Below, in pieces: positions 44,311 through 52,893 of a stretch of 64,000 nt of DNA. The notes under the pieces were generated by a model, which was not told the origin of the DNA, ran no database searches, and saw nothing but the letters and a program-made list of their open reading frames with translations. The stretch is taken from NCBI GenBank assembly GCA_900544285.1, contig UQUT01000005.1:1-64000 (forward strand), in the 5' to 3' direction. Position numbers and translations under genes: made by a program. The stretch comes from an uncultured Eubacterium sp. GTDB taxonomy: Bacteria; Bacillota; Clostridia; Oscillospirales; CAG-272. How positions within the stretch are numbered: the stretch's first letter is position 1; every line of letters begins with the position of its first letter.

Positions 44311-44340
44311 TAATATCCGGTAAAAGGACGGTAAGCAAAG

Positions 44341-45717
44341 ATGGAATATCGCATTGAACACGACTCTATGGGCGAGGTCAAAGTCCCCGCCGACCGCCTG
44401 TGGGCAGCACAGACGGAAAGAAGTCATGAAAACTTCAGAATAGGCGTTGACATCGAAACAATGCCGAGAGAAATAACACACGCATTCGGTATCCTCAAAA
44501 AGGCGGCGGCAATGGCAAACGCCGAGCTCCGCCCCGAAAAAATGACGGCGGAAAAGCTCGCTGTCATCTCGCAGGCGTGCGACGAGGTGATATCCGGAAG
44601 TCTCAATGACCACTTCCCTCTCGTCGTATGGCAGACGGGCTCGGGCACGCAATCGAACATGAACGCAAACGAGGTCATCGCAAACAGAGCAAACCAGCTC
44701 GCCGGAGCAAAGCTCTGCCACCCGAACGACGATATAAACATGAGCCAGTCGTCAAACGACACCTTCCCGACGGCGATGCACATCTCCGCCGTCACCGCAA
44801 TAGAGGATAAGCTCCTCCCCGCCATTGAAGCTCTCATCGCAACCTTCAAACGCCTTGAAGAGGAAAACGAAGGCATAGTCAAGTCCGGCAGAACGCACCT
44901 TCAGGACGCAACGCCGATTAAATTCAGCCAGGAAATTTCGGGCTGGAGGTCAAGCCTTGAAAGAGACGCGGAGCTTCTCCGCATGGCGGTAAAGCCGCTT
45001 TATGAGCTTGCTCTCGGCGGAACGGCTGTCGGCACGGGACTCAATGCTCCCAAGGGCTTTGCGGAGCTCGTTGCGGAAAAGGTTGCTCTTTTGACGGGCA
45101 AGCCCTTTGTGACGGCTGAAAACAAATTCCACGCGCTCACCTCAAAGGATGAGCTTGTATTCGCTCACGGCGCAATAAAAGCCACCGCATGCGATATGAT
45201 GAAAATAGCAAACGACGTCCGCTGGCTGGCATCCGGTCCGCGTGACGGTCTCGGCGAGATACACATTCCCGAAAACGAGCCCGGCTCGTCGATAATGCCC
45301 GGAAAGGTCAACCCGACGCAATGTGAAGCCGTAACGATGGTTGCCGTTCAGGTCATGGGCAATGACGTTGCCGTCGGCATGGCGGCTTCGCAGGGCAACT
45401 TTGAGCTCAACGTTTTCATGCCCGTCGCCGCATATAATTTCCTTCAGTCCGCCCGCCTGCTCGCGGAAGCAATAGTTTCCTTCAACGTAAACTGCGCTGT
45501 CGGCATAACGGCAAACAAGGAAAAAATGTATCACAATCTGCACAATTCCCTCATGCTCGTCACGGCGCTCAACCCTTACATCGGTTATGAAAACGCCGCA
45601 AAAACGGCAAAGAAGGCTTTCAAGGACAACATTTCGCTGAAAGAAGCGTGCGTTGAGCTCGGCTTCCTCACGGCGGAAAAATTCGATGAGGTGTTCCATC
45701 CCGAGCAGATGGTATAA
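44341..45717 (+). CDS. fumC: class II fumarate hydratase
   Basis: 458 residues, normal length. It interconverts malate and fumarate and needs no metal. Signature blocks: TGSGTQSNMNANEV, SQSSNDTFPTAMHISA, the catalytic-loop GSSIMPGKVNPTQCEA, and GRTHLQDATPIKFSQEI. It lies 30 bases after the dehydrogenase gene and 18 bases before hdrB, with the same codon use, so it belongs to one operon. In the direction oxaloacetate to succinate it provides the fumarate used by the FrdA-like protein 8 kb downstream. Confidence 0.95.
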   Translation: MEYRIEHDSMGEVKVPADRLWAAQTERSHENFRIGVDIETMPREITHAFGILKKAAAMANAELRPEKMTAEKLAVISQACDEVISGSLNDHFPLVVWQTGSGTQSNMNANEVIANRANQLAGAKLCHPNDDINMSQSSNDTFPTAMHISAVTAIEDKLLPAIEALIATFKRLEEENEGIVKSGRTHLQDATPIKFSQEISGWRSSLERDAELLRMAVKPLYELALGGTAVGTGLNAPKGFAELVAEKVALLTGKPFVTAENKFHALTSKDELVFAHGAIKATACDMMKIANDVRWLASGPRDGLGEIHIPENEPGSSIMPGKVNPTQCEAVTMVAVQVMGNDVAVGMAASQGNFELNVFMPVAAYNFLQSARLLAEAIVSFNVNCAVGITANKEKMYHNLHNSLMLVTALNPYIGYENAAKTAKKAFKDNISLKEACVELGFLTAEKFDEVFHPEQMV

Positions 45718-45735
45718 CAATTGACGGAGGTAAAT

Positions 45736-46548
45736 ATGAAAGTAAGTTATTTCCCCGGCTGCACTCTCAAAACAAAGGCGAAGGATCTTGATCTTTATGC
45801 CCGCAGGAGCGCGGAGGCGCTCGGCATTGAGATGTGCGAAATTGAAAACTGGCAGTGCTGCGGAGGGGTATTCGTTTCGGCAAAGGACGAAATCGCTTCA
45901 AAGTTGTCAAGCGTTCGCGCGCTTATTGCCGCGCGTGACTCCGGCACTCCGCTTGTAACGGTATGCTCCGCGTGTCACAACATCATAAAGCAGACGAACG
46001 CCGCAATGCGGACGGATGAAGACTTTGCAAAAAAGGTCAACCTTTATATGTCGCAGGACAAAAACCCTTCCGAGCCTTATCACGGCGAGACTGCGGTATA
46101 TCATTATCTTGAACTTCTGCGGGACACCGTCGGCTTTGACAAAATAAAAGAGGCTGTCAGAAATCCGCTCACCGGAAAGAAAATCGCCGCATATTACGGC
46201 TGTATGCTTCTCCGCCCGAACAAGGTAATGCGTTTTGACGACCCCGAAAATCCGACGCTTATGGAAAACTTCATAAGAGCTATCGGTGCGGAGCCCGTCA
46301 TCTATCCGCAGAGAAACGAATGTTGCGGCGGATACGTTGCTCTTGAAGACGCAGAGCTTGCAAAGAAGAAGAGTCTTTCCGTAAGCGAAGGCGCAAAGGA
46401 TCACGGCGCAGAGATGATTGTCACCGCATGCCCGCTCTGCAAATACAATCTTGTAAAGAGCGGAAGCGAAATTCCCGTTATATACTTTACCGAGCTTCTG
46501 GCAGGGGCGCTCGGCGTAAAGGAGGATAAAAATGCAGAACAAAAATGA
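45736..46548 (+). CDS. hdrB: HdrB-like heterodisulfide reductase subunit B
   Basis: 270 residues from the ATG at 45736 with GGAGG 7 bases upstream. Two complete CCG domains are visible: Cys9, Cys41-Cys42, Cys77, Cys80, and Cys156, Cys196-Cys197, Cys232, Cys235. In methanogens these hold two noncubane 4Fe-4S clusters that reduce the CoM-S-S-CoB disulfide. Both sites are intact here, so the subunit should be catalytically able to handle a disulfide or to pass electrons on. The bacterial substrate is not known. It overlaps hdrC by 17 bases. Confidence 0.93.
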   Translation: MKVSYFPGCTLKTKAKDLDLYARRSAEALGIEMCEIENWQCCGGVFVSAKDEIASKLSSVRALIAARDSGTPLVTVCSACHNIIKQTNAAMRTDEDFAKKVNLYMSQDKNPSEPYHGETAVYHYLELLRDTVGFDKIKEAVRNPLTGKKIAAYYGCMLLRPNKVMRFDDPENPTLMENFIRAIGAEPVIYPQRNECCGGYVALEDAELAKKKSLSVSEGAKDHGAEMIVTACPLCKYNLVKSGSEIPVIYFTELLAGALGVKEDKNAEQK

Positions 46549-46924
46549 GCTTGTGCGCGAGCAGGTTCTCCGCATGAGCGGAGTAAATCCGAGAAAATGC
46601 ATGCGTTGCGGCAAATGCTCGGCAACATGCCCGTCGTATGACGAAATGGAATATCATCCTCATCAGTTTGTCTATATGGTCGAAAACGGCGATATCGAAA
46701 CGCTGATGAATTCCCCCTCCGTTTACAAATGTCTTTCGTGCTTTGCCTGCGTCGACCGTTGTCCGAGAGACGTTGAGCCCGCAAAGCTGATCGAGGCGCT
46801 TCGCCTCTGCGTCATTCGCGAGAAGGACAAAAATCATATGACGGCGGACGACATTCCGTCGCTTATAGACGAGGATATGCCCCAGCAGGCACTCGTCAGC
46901 GCTATGAGAAAATATTCAAAATAA
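46532..46924 (+). CDS. hdrC: HdrC-like heterodisulfide reductase subunit C
   Basis: 130 residues. Two 4Fe-4S motifs: CMRCGKCSATCP (about residues 23-34) and CLSCFACVDRCP (about 68-79). HdrC carries electrons between HdrA and HdrB. It is shorter than methanogen HdrC but typical of bacterial versions. It follows hdrB by overlap and precedes hdrA by 18 bases. Confidence 0.92.
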   Translation: MQNKNELVREQVLRMSGVNPRKCMRCGKCSATCPSYDEMEYHPHQFVYMVENGDIETLMNSPSVYKCLSCFACVDRCPRDVEPAKLIEALRLCVIREKDKNHMTADDIPSLIDEDMPQQALVSAMRKYSK

Positions 46925-46942
46925 GAGAGGAGAAAACGATAA

Positions 46943-48937
46943 ATGCAGAGAATCGGAGTTTTTGTCTGCCATTGCGGCACTAACATTGCCGGCACGGTGG
47001 ACGTCAAAGCCGTGGCGGAAGCACTGAAAAACGAACAGGGCGTTGTTTTCTCCACGGATTATCAGTATATGTGTTCCCAGTCGGGACAGAACATAATAAA
47101 AGAAGCAATCGCAGAGCACCATCTGACGGGTATCGTCGTATGCTCCTGCTCGCCCCGTATGCACGAGGTAACCTTCCGCAAAACGGCGGCTGCCGCAGGA
47201 CTCAACCCCTATATGGTTGAAATTGCAAACATCCGTGAGCAGTGCTCGTGGGTACATAAGGATATGCCTATCGGAACGGAAAAGGCAATCATCCTTGCAA
47301 AAGCGGCTGTGGCAAAGGTCAACCTCAACGCTCCGCTGACACCGGGAGAAAGCCCCGTGACAAAGCGTGCGCTTGTTATCGGCGGCGGTATTGCCGGAAT
47401 TCAGACAGCGCTTGACATTGCCGACGCGGGCTTCCCCGTCGACATTGTCGAAACAAAGCCGACAATCGGCGGCAAGATGGCGCAGCTTGACAAAACCTTC
47501 CCCACCCTTGACTGCGCGGCTTGTATCCTCACACCGAAAATGGTTGACGTTGCGCAGAATGAGAAGATACGCATTTTCTCATATTCCGAGGTTACGGACG
47601 TAAAAGGCTTCGTCGGCAATTTTGACGTAACGATAAAGCGCAAAGCGCGCTATGTAAAAGAGGATATCTGCACGGGTTGCGGACTCTGCACGGAAAAATG
47701 CCCGCAGAAGAAGGTTCCGAACGAATTCAACCTCGGTATGGATAATCGCCATGCAATCTATATTCCCTTTGCGCAGGCAGTACCGAAGGTTGCAACAATC
47801 GACCCCAATTACTGCACAATGCTGAAAACAGGCAAATGCGGCGTATGCTCCAAGGTCTGCACCGCGGGCGCAATCGACTACAACGCAAAGGACGAATTCA
47901 TTGAAGAAAAATACGGCGCAATCGTCGTCGCAACGGGCTTCAACCCCATTTCAATGGAAAAATTCGACGAGTTCGCATATTCGCAGTCAAAGGACGTCAT
48001 CACCTCGCTTGAGCTCGAACGTCTGATGAACGCGGCAGGACCCACTGGCGGCACGCTTCTCCGTCCGTCCGACGGCAAGCACCCGCACACGATAGTTTTC
48101 GTTCAGTGCGTCGGTTCGCGTTGCGCGGCTTGCTCCGAAAAGGGCAAGGAATACTGCTCAAAGATATGCTGTATGTACACGGCAAAGCATGCCATGCTCA
48201 TACGCGACAAATATCCCGATACGGACGTATACGTTTTCTATATAGACGTCCGTACACCCGGCAAGAATTTTGATGAATTCTATCGCCGCGCCGTTGAAGA
48301 ATACGGCGTGCATTATATAAAAGGTATGGTCGGCAAGGTCTGTCCGGACGGCGACAAGCTGAAGGTTCAGGCTTCGGACCTTATCTACGGAAAACAGCTC
48401 CATATCGACGCCGACCTCGTCGTTCTTGCGGCGGCTATCGAACCCGATAAGTCCGCAAGACACCTTGCAACTCTCCTTACGGCGAGCATGGACACAAACG
48501 ACTTCTTCACGGAGGCTCATCCCAAGCTCCGTCCCGTTGAAAGTCCGACGGCGGGCGTGTTCCTCTCCGGAACATGTCAGGGCCCGAAGGACATTCCGGA
48601 AACGGTCGCTCAGGCAGGAGCCGCGGCTTCAAAGGTAATCGGGCTTCTCTGCAAAGACAAGCTGACAGGTAACCCCTGCGTCGCCCATCCGGACGAAATG
48701 ATGTGCAACGGCTGCTCGACCTGCGAAAAGGTCTGCCCTTACGGCGCGATCTCGTATATCGACAAGGAATTCCGCATGCCGGACAGAACAACAAAGGTTC
48801 GCCGCGTTGCAACGGTAAACGAGGCGGTATGTCAGGGCTGCGGCGCGTGCACGGTCGCTTGTATGTCGGGCGCGATGGATCTGAGAGGCTTCTCAAGCAA
48901 ACAAATAATGGCGGAGGTTGACGCAATATGCAAGTAA
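46943..48937 (+). CDS. hdrA: HdrA-like flavin-based bifurcating subunit
   Basis: 664 residues, full HdrA length. N-terminal HdrA-specific domain with cysteines (FVCHCGTNIAG, CSCSPRMHEVTFR, IREQCSW), FAD-binding GGGIAGIQTALDIADAG (about residue 150), an inserted ferredoxin domain (CTGCGLCTEKCP at about 236, CGVCSKVCTAGAI at about 298) and a C-terminal ferredoxin domain (CNGCSTCEKVCP, CQGCGACTVACMSG). The FAD is the site of electron bifurcation in the family. All cluster motifs are complete. It overlaps the MvhD/FlxD-like gene by 10 bases. Confidence 0.95.
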   Translation: MQRIGVFVCHCGTNIAGTVDVKAVAEALKNEQGVVFSTDYQYMCSQSGQNIIKEAIAEHHLTGIVVCSCSPRMHEVTFRKTAAAAGLNPYMVEIANIREQCSWVHKDMPIGTEKAIILAKAAVAKVNLNAPLTPGESPVTKRALVIGGGIAGIQTALDIADAGFPVDIVETKPTIGGKMAQLDKTFPTLDCAACILTPKMVDVAQNEKIRIFSYSEVTDVKGFVGNFDVTIKRKARYVKEDICTGCGLCTEKCPQKKVPNEFNLGMDNRHAIYIPFAQAVPKVATIDPNYCTMLKTGKCGVCSKVCTAGAIDYNAKDEFIEEKYGAIVVATGFNPISMEKFDEFAYSQSKDVITSLELERLMNAAGPTGGTLLRPSDGKHPHTIVFVQCVGSRCAACSEKGKEYCSKICCMYTAKHAMLIRDKYPDTDVYVFYIDVRTPGKNFDEFYRRAVEEYGVHYIKGMVGKVCPDGDKLKVQASDLIYGKQLHIDADLVVLAAAIEPDKSARHLATLLTASMDTNDFFTEAHPKLRPVESPTAGVFLSGTCQGPKDIPETVAQAGAAASKVIGLLCKDKLTGNPCVAHPDEMMCNGCSTCEKVCPYGAISYIDKEFRMPDRTTKVRRVATVNEAVCQGCGACTVACMSGAMDLRGFSSKQIMAEVDAICK

Positions 48938-49362
48938 ACGAATATAAGCCCCTTATCGTGGCGTTTTGCTGTAACTGGTGCTCATATGCGGGAGCAGACC
49001 TTGCGGGAAATAACCGCCTGAATTACCCCGCCGATGTCAAAATCATCCGTGTTCCCTGCTCGTGCAGAGTAAACCCGATGTTCATTCTCCGCGCTTTTCA
49101 GAGAGGCGCGGACGGAGTTATAATCTGCGGTTGCCATCCGGGCGACTGCCATTACACCTCCGGAAACTACTATACCCGAAGACGTATGTCTCTGCTCTTC
49201 TCCATGCTCGATTATCTCGGCATTGAAAGAGAGAGAACAAGAGTTGAGTGGGTATCGGCGGCGGAAGGCGCAAAATTCGCCGCAACAATGAACGATTTTG
49301 CGGAAAAAGTCGCCGCACTCGGCGAAAACAAGAGATTGGAGGACTTAAGATGCAAGAAATAA
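48928..49362 (+). CDS. MvhD/FlxD-like iron-sulfur protein
   Basis: 144 residues. The MvhD signature is present: FCCNWCSYAGADLAGN at the start, VPCSCRVN and ICGCHPGDCHY for a 2Fe-2S cluster. MvhD connects an electron donor (hydrogenase, formate dehydrogenase or FlxABC) to HdrA. Here there is no hydrogenase; the downstream FlxA/B/C-like genes are the donor. It overlaps the next gene by 13 bases. Confidence 0.92.
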   Translation: MQVNEYKPLIVAFCCNWCSYAGADLAGNNRLNYPADVKIIRVPCSCRVNPMFILRAFQRGADGVIICGCHPGDCHYTSGNYYTRRRMSLLFSMLDYLGIERERTRVEWVSAAEGAKFAATMNDFAEKVAALGENKRLEDLRCKK

Positions 49363-50342
49363 AACGTGCAGCTCTTATAAAAAGAGCTTCTGAACTGCTT
49401 TCAGACGGCACAGCGGACAGAGTCCTCGGCTGGAAGGCAGGCGAATTTGACTATGACGTCACCCCTGCGGTGTTCCATAGCGCAGAGGAGCTTGAAAAGG
49501 ATTTTGTATGGGGCGACTTCTGCGGCGCAAACTTTTCAAAATATCTCATAAAAGAAACTCAGAAGGGCGACGGAAAGGTTATCGTTTTTCTCAAGCCCTG
49601 CGACACATACAGTTTTAATCAGCTCCTCACCGAGCACCGCTTTGACCGCGAAAAGGTCTATGCAATCGGCATCCCCTGCGACGGTATGCTCGATATCACA
49701 AAGATAAAGTCCATGGCGGACGGCGTTTTATCCGTAAAGAGCGAAGGCGACGAGGTTGAAATCGAAACGCTTTATGACGGCGTCATAAAAGAAAATAGAG
49801 AAAACCTCCTTCCCGACAGATGCGTTCATTGCAAGTCCAAAAAGCACGTTTCGTATGACGAGCTTATGGGAGAGGACGGAGAGGTTCTCGACGGCGGACG
49901 CTTCGACGAGGTTGAAAAGCTGGAAAAAATGACGGCTGACGAGCGCTTCGCGTTCTGGCAGGAAGAGCTCTCCCGTTGCATACGCTGCAACGCCTGCCGC
50001 GACGTCTGCCCCGCATGCACATGCGAAAAATGCGTTTTCGACAATCCGAATTCCGGCGTTGAAAACAAAGCGGCGGCAAACTCCTTTGAGGACAGCATGT
50101 TCCACATCATCCGCGCGTTCCACGTTGCGGGAAGATGCACGGACTGCGGCGAATGCTCCCGGGTATGCCCTCAGCACATTCCGCTTCACCTCCTCAACCG
50201 CAAATTCATAAAGGATATAAACAGCTTCTACGGCGACTATCAGGCGGGAGAGACCGTCGGCAGTCGCGCGCCCGTCGTCAACTATTCGCAGGACGATATC
50301 GAGCCCTCGGAGGCTGTCGAAAGGGGTGGCGACAATGCGTAA
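49350..50342 (+). CDS. FlxC-like 4Fe-4S protein
   Basis: 330 residues from the ATG at 49350 with GGAGG upstream. The N-terminal half resembles F420-hydrogenase/HdrA-associated beta proteins (KPCDTYSFNQLL, IGIPCDGM, CVHCKSKKHV). The C-terminal half has two ferredoxin motifs: CIRCNACRDVCPACTCEKC (about 210-228) and CTDCGECSRVCP (about 262-273). In the FlxABCD-HdrABC set of sulfate reducers the C subunit has the same cluster content. It overlaps flxB-like by 8 bases. Confidence 0.82.
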   Translation: MQEIKRAALIKRASELLSDGTADRVLGWKAGEFDYDVTPAVFHSAEELEKDFVWGDFCGANFSKYLIKETQKGDGKVIVFLKPCDTYSFNQLLTEHRFDREKVYAIGIPCDGMLDITKIKSMADGVLSVKSEGDEVEIETLYDGVIKENRENLLPDRCVHCKSKKHVSYDELMGEDGEVLDGGRFDEVEKLEKMTADERFAFWQEELSRCIRCNACRDVCPACTCEKCVFDNPNSGVENKAAANSFEDSMFHIIRAFHVAGRCTDCGECSRVCPQHIPLHLLNRKFIKDINSFYGDYQAGETVGSRAPVVNYSQDDIEPSEAVERGGDNA

Positions 50343-51360
50343 AATCTCAATTGACAAACTGAATTCGCTTTTCTCCGCCATTGCGGAAAATGAAACGCTT
50401 TATCTCCCCGTCGACACGAAGGCGGGCGCGAGATTTGAAAAATGGCATGACGGCGCAGTCCTTTCGGACGCGCTGAACACAGTCCGCAGCGCAAAGGACT
50501 TCTTCTTCCCGCAGACGGAAAATCTCATGGATTTCAAGGTCGACGGAAAGAATATAGAAATTATCGACACGAGAGAGGAATGTGAGGATTTCGTCCTCTT
50601 CGGCGTGCGCGCGTGCGACGTCAAAAGCTTTGAAATTCTGGACAGAGTATTCCTCGCCGAGCCTGTCGACAGTTATTATAAAAACCGTCGCGAGCACGGC
50701 GTGATAATGTCGCTCGCATGCACAAAGCCGCACGAAACGTGCTTTTGCGGAACGTTCGGCATAGACGCTTCCTCCCCCGAGGGAGATATCGTCTGCCACA
50801 TGACAGGCGACGCCCTCTGTATGGACGCAAAAACCGAAAAGGGCAAGGCTCTGCTTTCAAGGCTCGATTCTCTCACGGAGGAAACGGACGGAAAAGCCGT
50901 CGAAGAGCAGAAAAAGGTCACAAAGGAACGCCTTGCAAAGCTCCCGCTCGCGAGCCTTTCGGCGGACAGCTTCGGCGCGGGCAAAACGGAGAAATTCTTC
51001 GGCGCTCCCGAATGGAAGGAGCTTTCGCAGGCGTGTCTCGGTTGCGGAACGTGTACCTTCGTCTGCCCGACGTGTCAGTGCTACGACATAAAGGACTTCA
51101 ACACCGGTCACGGCGTAAAACGCTTCCGTTGCTGGGACTCGTGCATGTATTCGGACTTTACGAAAATGTCCGCAGGTCAGCCGAGACTCACCCAGCTCGA
51201 ACGCTTCCGTCAGAGATTCATGCATAAACTTGTGTATTATCCCACGAACAACGGCGGACTCTTTTCGTGCGTCGGCTGCGGAAGATGTCTTTCCAAATGC
51301 CCCATTCAGATGAACATTGTAAAGGTAATGAAAAAGCTGGGAGGAAAAGAAAATGATTGA
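50335..51360 (+). CDS. FlxB-like (sulfhydrogenase beta-type) 4Fe-4S protein
   Basis: 341 residues from the ATG at 50335 (AAAGGGG 8 bases upstream; a GTG nine bases earlier is less likely). Typical blocks of HydB-like proteins: FGVRACDVKSFEILDRVF, CLGCGTCTFVCPTCQCYDI (about residue 230), RCWDSCMYSDF, and CVGCGRCLSKCP near the C-terminus. It should relay electrons between the NAD(P)H module (FlxA-like) and the rest of the complex. It overlaps the next gene by 8 bases. Confidence 0.85.
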   Translation: MRKISIDKLNSLFSAIAENETLYLPVDTKAGARFEKWHDGAVLSDALNTVRSAKDFFFPQTENLMDFKVDGKNIEIIDTREECEDFVLFGVRACDVKSFEILDRVFLAEPVDSYYKNRREHGVIMSLACTKPHETCFCGTFGIDASSPEGDIVCHMTGDALCMDAKTEKGKALLSRLDSLTEETDGKAVEEQKKVTKERLAKLPLASLSADSFGAGKTEKFFGAPEWKELSQACLGCGTCTFVCPTCQCYDIKDFNTGHGVKRFRCWDSCMYSDFTKMSAGQPRLTQLERFRQRFMHKLVYYPTNNGGLFSCVGCGRCLSKCPIQMNIVKVMKKLGGKEND

Positions 51361-52186
51361 TGTAAAAGAACCTCTTATCCCGAAAATCGGCGTCGTTACC
51401 GATATCCGCATAGACACGCCCGACGTAAAGACTTTCAGAGTCGTTACGCCGGACGGCAAAAAGGCTTTTGAACACAAGCCCGGTCAGTGCGCAATGCTCT
51501 CCGTTCCCGGTGTGGGCGAGGCGATGTTTTCGATAACCTCCTCGCCGACAAATGAGGAATATATGGAATTCTCCATCAAAAAATGCGGCTGTGTGACAGA
51601 ATGGCTCCATTCAATGGAAGTAGGTCAGCAGATAACAATCAGAGGTCCCTACGGCAGACCGTTCCCCGTCGATACGGAATTTGTCGGCAAGGATATGCTC
51701 TTTATCGCGGGCGGTATCGGTCTTGCTCCGCTCCGCTCCGTCATAAACTACTGCCGTCACTACCGCGACCGCTACGGAAAAATCGACATTGTTTACGGCT
51801 CCCGCAGCATGCAGGACCTTGTCGACTATAAAGAAATAATCGACGAATGGGCAAACGACGCAGGCGTGACCGTACACCTGACAATCGACCGCGAACAGCC
51901 CGAGTGGACGGGCCACGTCGGCTTTGTACCGAACTACGTAAAGGAGCTGGCATTCTCTCCGGATAAAATCGCAATTCTCTGCGGTCCCCCGATAATGATC
52001 AAGTTCACCCTTGCGGGACTTACGGAGCTCGGCTTTGAAAAAACGCAGGTCTATACAACGCTTGAGCTTCGCATGAAATGCGGTATCGGCAAATGCGGAA
52101 GATGCAACGTCGGCGCAAAATACGTCTGCAAGGACGGTCCCGTATTCCGTCTCGACGAGCTTGACGAGCTTCCCGACGAATATTGA
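51353..52186 (+). CDS. FlxA-like FAD/NAD(P)H oxidoreductase subunit
   Basis: 277 residues. Ferredoxin-reductase-type layout: FAD domain (FSITSSPTNEEYMEFSIKK), Gly-rich start of the NAD domain FIAGGIGLAPLRSVI (about residue 120), the CGPPIMIKF strand, and a 2Fe-2S site CGIGKCGRCNVG...YVCKDGP near the C-terminus, as in sulfhydrogenase gamma subunits. It would take electrons from NADH or NADPH. There is no hydrogenase gene in the locus, so it is the likely entry point for electrons. Confidence 0.88.
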   Translation: MIDVKEPLIPKIGVVTDIRIDTPDVKTFRVVTPDGKKAFEHKPGQCAMLSVPGVGEAMFSITSSPTNEEYMEFSIKKCGCVTEWLHSMEVGQQITIRGPYGRPFPVDTEFVGKDMLFIAGGIGLAPLRSVINYCRHYRDRYGKIDIVYGSRSMQDLVDYKEIIDEWANDAGVTVHLTIDREQPEWTGHVGFVPNYVKELAFSPDKIAILCGPPIMIKFTLAGLTELGFEKTQVYTTLELRMKCGIGKCGRCNVGAKYVCKDGPVFRLDELDELPDEY

Positions 52187-52204
52187 TAAAAGGAGATATG
52201 CCAT

Positions 52205-52879
52205 ATGGAAAACATGGTTGATATATATCTGTTCGGCAAAAAATATTCCGTTCCGGACGATCTGACTATTATGCGCGCAATGGAATATGCGGGCTATCAG
52301 CTCGTGCGCGGTTGCGGCTGTCGTAACGGCTTTTGCGGCGCGTGCGCAACAATCTATCGCATAAAGGGAGACAGAACTCTCCGCACCTGCCTTGCATGTC
52401 AGACGAAGGTTGAAAACAACATGTATGTTGCAACTCTTCCCTTCTTCCCTCTCATAAAGCAGGTTTACGACATTGAAAAAATCAAGCCGACAGAGCAGAT
52501 AATGATGCAGCTCTATCCGGAAATATACGCATGCGTCGGCTGTAATGCCTGCACAAAGGCTTGCCCTCAGGGACTGAACGTAATGCAGTATATCGCTTAC
52601 GCTCAGAGAGGCGAATACGAAAAGTGCGCGGAAGAGTCGTTTGACTGCGTAATGTGCGGAATATGCTCGTCACGCTGTCCTGCCGGAATATCTCATCCGC
52701 AGGTTGCAATGCTCGCGCGCCGTCTCAACGGCAAGTATCTCGCGCCGAAGTCCGAGCATCTTGAAAACCGCGTAAAAGAGATAAAGGACGGCACATTTAC
52801 GGAGCTTCTCGAATCGCTCATGGGCAAGCCCATTGAAGAGATGAAAGAGCTTTACAACAACAGAGATATTGAAAAATAA
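52205..52879 (+). CDS. FrdB/TfrB-like iron-sulfur subunit
   Basis: 224 residues. N-terminal 2Fe-2S domain (CGCRNGFCGAC, CLAC; about residues 37-66) and two C-terminal cluster motifs, CVGCNACTKACP (about 112) and CVMCGICSSRCP (about 147). Quinone-linked FrdB and SdhB have a 3Fe-4S site with one cysteine missing; here both C-terminal motifs have all four cysteines, which argues for two 4Fe-4S clusters and a soluble partner. Unlike methanogen TfrB it has no CCG domain; HdrB of the same operon may supply that function. Confidence 0.88.
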   Translation: MENMVDIYLFGKKYSVPDDLTIMRAMEYAGYQLVRGCGCRNGFCGACATIYRIKGDRTLRTCLACQTKVENNMYVATLPFFPLIKQVYDIEKIKPTEQIMMQLYPEIYACVGCNACTKACPQGLNVMQYIAYAQRGEYEKCAEESFDCVMCGICSSRCPAGISHPQVAMLARRLNGKYLAPKSEHLENRVKEIKDGTFTELLESLMGKPIEEMKELYNNRDIEK

Positions 52880-52893
52880 GGGAGGGCAAAAAG

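Noticed and set aside
43939..44721. 260-codon frame antisense to the dehydrogenase and fumarase genes
   Set aside because: It crosses the border of two real genes and shows no domain.
45736..48937. Methanogen origin of the Hdr genes
   Set aside because: Subunit sizes, neighbouring Flx-type genes and base composition fit bacterial HdrABC; no other archaeal genes are present.
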